From the NCBI GenBank assembly GCA_045604945.1, contig JAZUPA010000182.1, positions 1 to 10,198 of the forward strand: 10,198 nt of DNA. Direction: 5' to 3'. The notes beneath the pieces were generated by a model. That model was not told the origin of the DNA and searched no databases. It saw only the letters and a list, made by a program, of their open reading frames with translations. A program made the position numbers and the translations under genes. Numbering within the stretch: the stretch's first letter is position 1; every line of letters starts with the position of its first letter. This document shows positions 5,785 to 10,198 of the stretch, piece by piece. This DNA comes from JAISGQ01 sp045604945. Lineage in GTDB: Bacteria > Bacillota > Clostridia > Oscillospirales > Acutalibacteraceae.

Positions 5785-7260
5785 ATGCCATTGCCTTTGA
5801 TTCTTGGAATAGGTGCTGCAATCGCGGGCGTTACCGGACTTGGTGCCGGCGTTCACGGAGCAGTAAACATGGTGAAAGCAAACAACAGTATAAAAAGTGC
5901 TGAGAGTGAGTATTTCCTGCTGGAAAAAAAGCTTGAAAAGCTCAACACTCAAGCGAGCGAGTCCATGGACGCACTCGGAAAGAAGGAACTTGATATTCTT
6001 TCAAGCTTCAGCCGTTTTTCAGAAATTTTTGAAAAAGTCCATAACAGACCAGAATTTGCGGACTTTGCTTCTTCCAATGTATCTCTCCCAACATTCGACC
6101 CCTCCGAAGTAAATAAGGTCTCTGCAGGTGCTGCTGCACTTCTCAGCGGACTCGGTTCAGCAGCTCTGGGCACTGCAGGCGGCTTTGCCGCTGCAGGCGC
6201 TACAACTGCTGCAGTCATGGCACTTGGCACCGCATCCACAGGTACAGCCATATCTTCCTTATCCGGCGCAGCTGCAACCAATGCTGCCCTCGCAGCTCTT
6301 GGTGGAGGAAGTCTTGCCGCAGGCGGAGGCGGCATGGCTCTGGGTGCAACCATGCTTGGTGTATCCACACTGGGTGTAGGACTTCTAGTCGGCGGAATCA
6401 TTTTCAGCATCGCTGGCTCCTCAGTAAAAAACAAGGCTGAGCGCGCACAGGCTCAGATCAACGAAAATATCAAGGAGATCAACAAGATCAACAGATATCT
6501 CACACAACTGAAAAACCATGCAAACAAATACACCGCTTCACTGACTACCGTAGACCGTATATACAGAAAGCATCTGGACAGCTTCGCCTGTGTTGTTGAA
6601 AAAAAAGGCAAAACAAACTGGTTAGAATTTACCGAGGACGAACGACTGCTTACGCAGAACACCGTGCTTCTCGTTCAGCTCCTGTTCAACATGTGCCGTA
6701 TAAACTTTGTCATAAAGGCAAAGAAGGAAAACTCACTGAACAAGGTAAACGTTGCTGAAATCAATCAGAATATTACCACCGCAGCAGAGTTTATTCATGA
6801 TAACGGACTGGAGAATTGTGAGTATCTGAGCAGAATCGATTCCGGCAGCCGCAGCTCTGCAGCACCTTCCGGTGCTGCTTACTACAGTCACGAAAACCTG
6901 ACCGAAGAAGAGAAAAACCTTCTGGCACTGGCGGCTGTAATGTATTATTTCGCAAGGTGTGACGGCTCCATATCTGACGAGGAGAATCAGATAATACAGG
7001 ACTCCCTTATTTCATACAGGGACTCCTGCAATATATCCGATGCTGCAGCGGATGAACTGAACATTATCTGTACCAAGGAAAAATTCTCCTTCTATAACCT
7101 GAAGCTGTATCTCAAACATATCTCTCTGGAGAATCTGCAGAACTTCTGCAGCAATATGAATGAGATTGTAAGAGCCAGTGAAGGCATCACTGACGCCGAG
7201 CAGAAGGCACGGGACAATTTCTGGGATTACCTCGAGGAACGCCGCAAAGAAAACAAATAA
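5785..7260 (+). CDS. Gly/Ala-rich hydrophobic protein with TerB-like C-terminus
   Basis: The 491-residue product has four visible parts. Residues 3-30 form a hydrophobic Gly/Ala-rich helix, and 31-90 are probably a coiled coil. Residues 114-214 form a long Gly/Ala-rich hydrophobic block (motifs ISSLSGAAATNAALAALGGG, AAGGGGMALG) that looks like membrane-inserting glycine-zipper helices. Residues 215-350 are helical and charged. The last 120 residues (370-488) resemble the TerB tellurite-resistance fold, with its paired acidic loops FARCDGSISDEE (389-400) and RASEGITDAEQK (463-474). The ATG at 5785 follows AAGAGGA by 7 bases; an upstream in-frame ATG at 5752 would overlap the previous gene and lacks a site. 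It is the last gene of the operon. A membrane-active protein with a metal-binding sensor domain is plausible, but its function is unknown. Confidence 0.85.
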   Translation: MPLPLILGIGAAIAGVTGLGAGVHGAVNMVKANNSIKSAESEYFLLEKKLEKLNTQASESMDALGKKELDILSSFSRFSEIFEKVHNRPEFADFASSNVSLPTFDPSEVNKVSAGAAALLSGLGSAALGTAGGFAAAGATTAAVMALGTASTGTAISSLSGAAATNAALAALGGGSLAAGGGGMALGATMLGVSTLGVGLLVGGIIFSIAGSSVKNKAERAQAQINENIKEINKINRYLTQLKNHANKYTASLTTVDRIYRKHLDSFACVVEKKGKTNWLEFTEDERLLTQNTVLLVQLLFNMCRINFVIKAKKENSLNKVNVAEINQNITTAAEFIHDNGLENCEYLSRIDSGSRSSAAPSGAAYYSHENLTEEEKNLLALAAVMYYFARCDGSISDEENQIIQDSLISYRDSCNISDAAADELNIICTKEKFSFYNLKLYLKHISLENLQNFCSNMNEIVRASEGITDAEQKARDNFWDYLEERRKENK

Positions 7261-7272
7261 CAGTGACCAGCC

Positions 7273-7309
7273 AAAAAGAGTGCAAAGGCAAAGCCTTTGC
7301 ACTCTTTTT
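7273..7309. terminator. Bidirectional intrinsic terminator between converging genes
   Basis: AAAAAGAGTGCAAAGGC (7273-7289) pairs perfectly with GCCTTTGCACTCTTTTT (7293-7309) around an AAA loop. Because of the A-run on one side and T-run on the other it can work on both strands. It ends the three-gene operon 12 bases after its stop and can also stop transcription of the minus-strand TIR gene, whose stop is at 7396. Confidence 0.93.
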
Positions 7310-7328
7310 TACATATGTTGTCAGAATC

Positions 7329-7353
7329 ACAGCTTTGCAAGCAGCGCTGCCTT
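7329..7353 (-). pseudogene. Fossil tail of a SHOCT-domain gene
   Basis: On the minus strand this stretch reads KAALLAKL followed by a stop codon, the same ending as the SHOCT gene at the right edge of the window. Over 26 bases (7325-7350 against 9999-10024) 24 are identical. A stop codon comes directly before the lysine, so nothing upstream is coding in this frame. It may be a remnant of a duplicated gene end, or chance similarity of a common tail. Confidence 0.4.
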
Positions 7354-7362
7354 TTAAATCCG

Positions 7363-7384
7363 CCAAGGGAAAGCGTTCCCTTGG
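7363..7384. repeat. Perfect 9-bp palindrome downstream of the TIR gene
   Basis: CCAAGGGAA (7363-7371) and TTCCCTTGG (7376-7384) form a perfect stem with a 4-base AGCG loop, 12 bases past the stop of the minus-strand TIR gene. No T-run follows on either strand. It resembles dispersed intergenic palindromes I recall from Ruminococcus genomes. A 3'-end stabiliser is also possible. Confidence 0.5.
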
Positions 7385-7395
7385 AACCCATCTTT

Positions 7396-9555
7396 CTATT
7401 TTTTGCAGAAAAAACCGAAGAGACCGCGCTTTTTTGGCTTTTCTTCAGGCAGGGGAGAGTGGGGGATGCTGTTTTCCTCGCACCAGTGCCATGCATAGGA
7501 ATTACGGGAGCAATGTACTGTCGGAGTACCACCGCAGAATCTCAGCAGGTCTTTTCCGATAGAATTGACGCTGTCGGGAAAGGTAATATCAGTCAGTGCC
7601 TTGCAGGCGGAAAACGCGCTTTCACCGATGGTCTCGACTCCGTCAGGCACCGTCACGGTCTTCAATGCGCTGCAGCCGCTGAAAGCCCAGGCATCTATGC
7701 TCTTCACGCTGCAGGGAATTTCGATTTCAGAAAGAGTATCACAGCCTGTGAATGCAGAATTGCCGATATATGTCACGCTGTCAGGCAGAGTTACCTTCCT
7801 GAGCCTGCGGCAATTTCCGAAGGTGTTTCTTTCAATTCTCACAACGCCATGTGGAATTTCAGCCTCTTCAAGATTTCTGCAGCCGGAAAATGCATATTCA
7901 CCGATAGCTCGCACTGTTTTCGGGATGCTGACATAGGTCAGCGTTTCGCACCCATCGAACAGCATCTCGCCCAAAGCAGAAACCTTCTGACCAAAGTATT
8001 CAGGCAGTATCTCAACGGCACCGCCGCTGCCCTTGTACTTTGTCAGGGTTATGCCCTCATCGGTTGCGGAATAGTCAAAATCGGGGATAACGGGCTTGAA
8101 ATGCCCTCTGCATTTCCCCTTGTCAAGCTCCCTTGCAAGCATTGCCAGAAGGTCATCTGCAGAGTGACTCCATGCGCACAGACCCTGTATGCTGTCCTGC
8201 TGCTGTGCAATATCCTCAGGCAGACTGCACTCGCTGAGCCAGTAGAGTATCCTCTTTTCTCTTTCTGCAAGGCGGAGCTCGTCAGTTTTTTTGCCGATAT
8301 ACGACGGGGTCAGAAAAGCAATAAAGAAGGTGCAGTCGGTTATGTCCTTTTCGCAGTCGGCACTGCTTCGGTTTATTTCGTCATATCGCAGACTGTAGCC
8401 CATGTTGTGCAGCTTTGTCATAATTGGGTAGACGGTGTCCTTGTCCTCATGAGCATAGCTGCAGTAGGCGAAGGGCGCTTCACTGTCGCTCTTAAATGGG
8501 ATTTTCGTGCGGCTTTTCTTCGTTTTCCGTTCGCTGTCATCAGCGCAGACATCTATATCATTATCCTCTGCATATTCCCATGCCGCGCAATCTTCGGGGC
8601 AAACAATCGCAACCGACTCGCACCCCGAAAAAGCCCAGTCGCCGATTTCTTCTACACTGTCGGTCATATATACGGCTTCAAGCTCGTCACAGCCCTCGAA
8701 GGCTCCCTCTCCGATGCTCACGACGCCGTCGGGGATGTTGACCTCAAGCAGTGCCTTGCAGCCGAAAAATGCTGATTCTCCGATTGCTTCGGCACTCTTC
8801 GGAATTGTGACCTCCTCAAGCGCAGCGCAGTCAGCAAAGGCTCGGACCCCTATGCTGACAACCCCCTCGGGAATTACAGCGGATTCTATCTTTACGTTGT
8901 CCGTAAAGGTCTCATAAAGCTCGATAACAGGCTGCCCTTTCCACATATTCGGAATAATGACTTTCGTGTCATTACCCCTGTATTTTGTCAGGCGTACTCC
9001 GCCTTCAACATACTGATGCTCATATTCATCGTCCTGAGATGTAATTTCAACCCTGCCTTCAGTCGGCACGGTGAGTATAAGTCCGAATGCCCTGCGCTCT
9101 TCTGTTCTGATCAGTCCAGCTGTCCCCTCCAGCACGCTTTGCAGATTCTCCGCATCGGTGCGGGGATAAACATTGCAGTCTGTTGTCTGCGTAAGGATTC
9201 TGTCGGGTATTTTCGCGCCACTGTCCAGTGCGCAGAAAACTATTTTTTTGCCAAGCTCCAGAGCGTATGCAATCTCAACGTCAATGACATACTCACGCAC
9301 AACAGAGGTGTGCGTCACAAAAAGAACCACAACCTCGCAGTCCTTTATGTGGTTTGCAATCACCTCATGATAGTTGGTGTTAATTTCGATGCCCTGGTCG
9401 TACCACACACGCCAGCCCTTTTCGTAAAGCCCCTTTATTATGGGGAATATTCTGTCGGTGTCGCCATGGGCATAGCTTATGAATATGTACGGTTTTGTGT
9501 CCTCAGCAGTAAAGGGAACCGCTGTGGGTGCTTTTGTAAATTTCAGTTCTGCCAT
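7396..9555 (-). CDS. Duplicated TIR plus BspA-type leucine-rich repeat protein
   Basis: The 719-residue product has two copies of one module. Copy one has a TIR domain at residues 21-150 (FISYAH at 25-30, WYDQ at 51-54, probable catalytic Glu94 in VEIAYALE), a linker with GVRLTKYRG (186-194), and BspA-type leucine-rich repeats at about 222-318. Copy two has a TIR-like domain at 361-475 (YCSYAH at 364-369, RYDE at 390-393, possible Glu426), a matching linker GITLTKYKG (501-509), and repeats at about 513-680. Each repeat block ends in a similar cap. Bacterial TIR domains often cleave NAD+ or make signalling nucleotides, and BspA repeats bind partners. No signal peptide is visible, so it is probably cytosolic; the tail is basic (KPKKRGLFGFFCKK). 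GGGGGAAG (9565-9571 plus one) lies about 9 bases before the ATG. An immune-like receptor role is inferred. Confidence 0.92.
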   Translation of the reverse strand: MAELKFTKAPTAVPFTAEDTKPYIFISYAHGDTDRIFPIIKGLYEKGWRVWYDQGIEINTNYHEVIANHIKDCEVVVLFVTHTSVVREYVIDVEIAYALELGKKIVFCALDSGAKIPDRILTQTTDCNVYPRTDAENLQSVLEGTAGLIRTEERRAFGLILTVPTEGRVEITSQDDEYEHQYVEGGVRLTKYRGNDTKVIIPNMWKGQPVIELYETFTDNVKIESAVIPEGVVSIGVRAFADCAALEEVTIPKSAEAIGESAFFGCKALLEVNIPDGVVSIGEGAFEGCDELEAVYMTDSVEEIGDWAFSGCESVAIVCPEDCAAWEYAEDNDIDVCADDSERKTKKSRTKIPFKSDSEAPFAYCSYAHEDKDTVYPIMTKLHNMGYSLRYDEINRSSADCEKDITDCTFFIAFLTPSYIGKKTDELRLAEREKRILYWLSECSLPEDIAQQQDSIQGLCAWSHSADDLLAMLARELDKGKCRGHFKPVIPDFDYSATDEGITLTKYKGSGGAVEILPEYFGQKVSALGEMLFDGCETLTYVSIPKTVRAIGEYAFSGCRNLEEAEIPHGVVRIERNTFGNCRRLRKVTLPDSVTYIGNSAFTGCDTLSEIEIPCSVKSIDAWAFSGCSALKTVTVPDGVETIGESAFSACKALTDITFPDSVNSIGKDLLRFCGGTPTVHCSRNSYAWHWCEENSIPHSPLPEEKPKKRGLFGFFCKK

Positions 9556-9587
9556 TTTTTACACTTCCCCCAGTTTGATTCTGATTT

Positions 9588-9616
9588 ATTATACATCGTT
9601 TTAGTATCGATTTCAA
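9588..9616 (-). promoter_or_regulatory. Promoter of the TIR-repeat gene
   Basis: On the minus strand TTGAAA (9616-9611) and TATAAT (9593-9588) are exactly 17 bases apart, a near-consensus sigma-A promoter. Transcription would start near 9581, leaving a leader of about 25 bases. An imperfect inverted repeat at 9627-9649 lies just upstream of the -35 box. Confidence 0.8.
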
Positions 9617-9626
9617 CAGCTTGCCC

Positions 9627-9649
9627 AAAGGTGCATAAACTGCACTTTT
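9627..9649. repeat. Imperfect inverted repeat upstream of the TIR promoter
   Basis: AAAGGTGCA (9627-9635), TAAAC, TGCACTTTT (9641-9649) form 9-base arms with one mismatch. The centre is about 22 bases upstream of the -35 box of the minus-strand TIR gene, a position suited to a regulator. It also overlaps the 5' end of the GIY-YIG fragment, so it may be chance. Confidence 0.35.
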
Positions 9650-9651
9650 CC

Positions 9652-9930
9652 TTGGGCGTTGATCTTCCTCCCGAAAGCTTCCAGTACAGAACCAATGTCA
9701 GATTGAAAGATGCCATTGAAATTGCTGACTCCGACCCGGGTGTATATATAATACACCTTAACGGTAACATAATGAAATGCGGCCGTGCAGCTTATTCCGG
9801 AGGGGTAAGATGGAGACTTCAGCAGTATTATAACCTTAAATATGATAACAGATCACGCTCCGGCGATACATGGGCTGTCTCCGATGAAAACCGCGATAAA
9901 GTGTATGTATCATGGCCTCTGCTGATATAG
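9652..9930 (+). pseudogene. Fragment of a GIY-YIG-like protein
   Basis: The plus-strand frame ending at the TAG at 9928-9930 contains GVYIIHLNGNIMKCGRA, then GVRWRLQQYYN, then ENRDKVYVSW. This order resembles the core of GIY-YIG-like domains, which I recall in longer proteins that continue past this point with further conserved residues. Here it stops after VSWPLLI. No ATG precedes the domain in frame. Possible starts are TTG at 9703, TTG at 9652 or GTG at 9631, none with a good ribosome binding site. The frame upstream is antisense to the TIR gene. The fragment has therefore lost its 3' end and probably its 5' end. A functional small protein from TTG 9703 (75 residues) cannot be excluded. 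The nuclease-fold assignment is by motif resemblance only. Confidence 0.5.
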
Positions 9931-9944
9931 TATATTTACAAAAC

Positions 9945-9979
9945 AGCCCCCGTAAACTTTCGTTTACAGGGGCTCAGCT
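9945..9979 (-). terminator. Intrinsic terminator of the SHOCT gene
   Basis: Read on the minus strand, AGCCCCTGTAAAC pairs with GTTTACGGGGGCT (one T-G wobble) around a GAAA tetraloop and is followed by GTTTTGT. It lies about 25 bases past the stop of the minus-strand SHOCT gene. On the plus strand the same position is a C-A mismatch and the T-run is weaker, so it mainly serves the minus strand. Confidence 0.8.
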
Positions 9980-10000
9980 TTTCTGCTGTCCGTTTTGAAA

Positions 10001-10198
10001 TCAGAGCTTTGCAAGCAGTGCTGCTTTCTTTTCTGCAAATTCTGCCTCGGTGATTATACCCGCATCCTTGAGCTTGTTGAGCTTTTCAAGCTGTGCAAGA
10101 GGATCATCCCCTGCGGGAGCTGCCTGCTGTACGATAACAGGCTGATTCTTGTTTTCCTTTGCAGTGCGGCGGCAATCCCTGTATACTCTTACAACCTT
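10001..10198 (-). CDS. SHOCT-domain protein, C-terminal part
   Basis: The 65 visible residues are the end of a gene whose 5' part lies beyond the right edge. The last 30 residues read as a SHOCT domain: DPLAQLEKLNKLKDAGIITE followed by AEFAEKKAALLAKL and the stop. SHOCT is a short oligomerisation or membrane-proximal helical hairpin found at the ends of many bacterial proteins, often small membrane or antitoxin-like ones. Before it is a low-complexity Gln/Pro/Ala linker, and before that the basic stretch KVVRVYRDCRRTAKENK, which would suit the cytoplasmic side of a preceding membrane helix. That upstream domain cannot be seen. A good terminator follows. Confidence 0.85.
   Translation of the reverse strand, partial: KVVRVYRDCRRTAKENKNQPVIVQQAAPAGDDPLAQLEKLNKLKDAGIITEAEFAEKKAALLAKL

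Noticed and set aside
5949..6434. Minus-strand open frame of 161 codons
   Set aside because: It is the mirror of the Gly/Ala-rich block (GCN and GGN codons read as Ala/Pro-rich), with no start signals.
7297..8775. Plus-strand open frame of 492 codons
   Set aside because: It lies antisense to the TIR-repeat gene, has no ribosome binding site or family motifs, and its composition is that of a mirrored repeat protein. The minus-strand reading has clear domains, a promoter and a ribosome binding site.
9016..9651. Long upstream part of the open frame that ends at 9930
   Set aside because: This part is antisense to the N-terminal TIR domain and crosses that gene's promoter. Only the part after about 9652 shows a recognisable domain.
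1..10198. CRISPR arrays, tRNA or rRNA genes, insertion sequences, integrases
   Set aside because: No regularly spaced direct repeats, tRNA-like cloverleaf sequences, rRNA stretches or transposase/integrase motifs were seen on either strand.

Overview
The window looks like a chromosomal segment of a Gram-positive anaerobe of the Ruminococcus/Oscillospiraceae type. The evidence is the dnaK-dnaJ gene order, strong purine-rich AGGAGG-like ribosome binding sites, sigma-A-like promoters with 17-base spacers, many hairpin-plus-T-run terminators, BspA-type leucine-rich repeats and a SHOCT protein. This assignment rests on recognition of gene styles, not on a search.

Left part (1-4000), mostly housekeeping. 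The 3' part of dnaK is followed by a 245-base spacer with several inverted repeats, then dnaJ (best start a TTG at 1062) and a strong terminator. A TATAAT promoter then drives a small two-helix membrane protein with a zinc-ribbon-like tail. Directly behind it is a small gene that appears to be the two ends of a longer gene joined out of frame by an internal deletion. A cysteine synthase-family gene follows, with its own promoter and terminator.

Middle part (4000-7310), an accessory operon. A strong promoter (TTGAAA, 17 bases, TATAGT, with an extended -10) and a leader of about 130 bases precede three tightly packed genes. They encode a 434-residue multi-pass membrane protein of unknown function, an 83-residue YkgJ-type cysteine-cluster protein whose start overlaps the previous stop, and a 491-residue protein. 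The last has a long Gly/Ala-rich hydrophobic segment and a TerB-like C-terminal domain. The tight packing suggests joint action at the membrane; the function is unknown.

Right part (7310-10198). Converging on that operon, and sharing its bidirectional terminator, is a 719-residue minus-strand gene. It has the duplicated layout TIR, BspA-type leucine-rich repeats, TIR-like, BspA-type repeats, with a clear promoter at 9588-9616. Upstream of it is a plus-strand fragment of a GIY-YIG-like protein cut at both ends. At the right edge is the 3' end of a minus-strand SHOCT-domain gene with a terminator. A short fossil of a very similar SHOCT tail lies just past the end of the TIR gene. The interval 4065-10000 therefore resembles a small accessory, possibly defence-related, island made of intact and broken pieces. 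No tRNA, rRNA, CRISPR array, transposase or integrase was seen.
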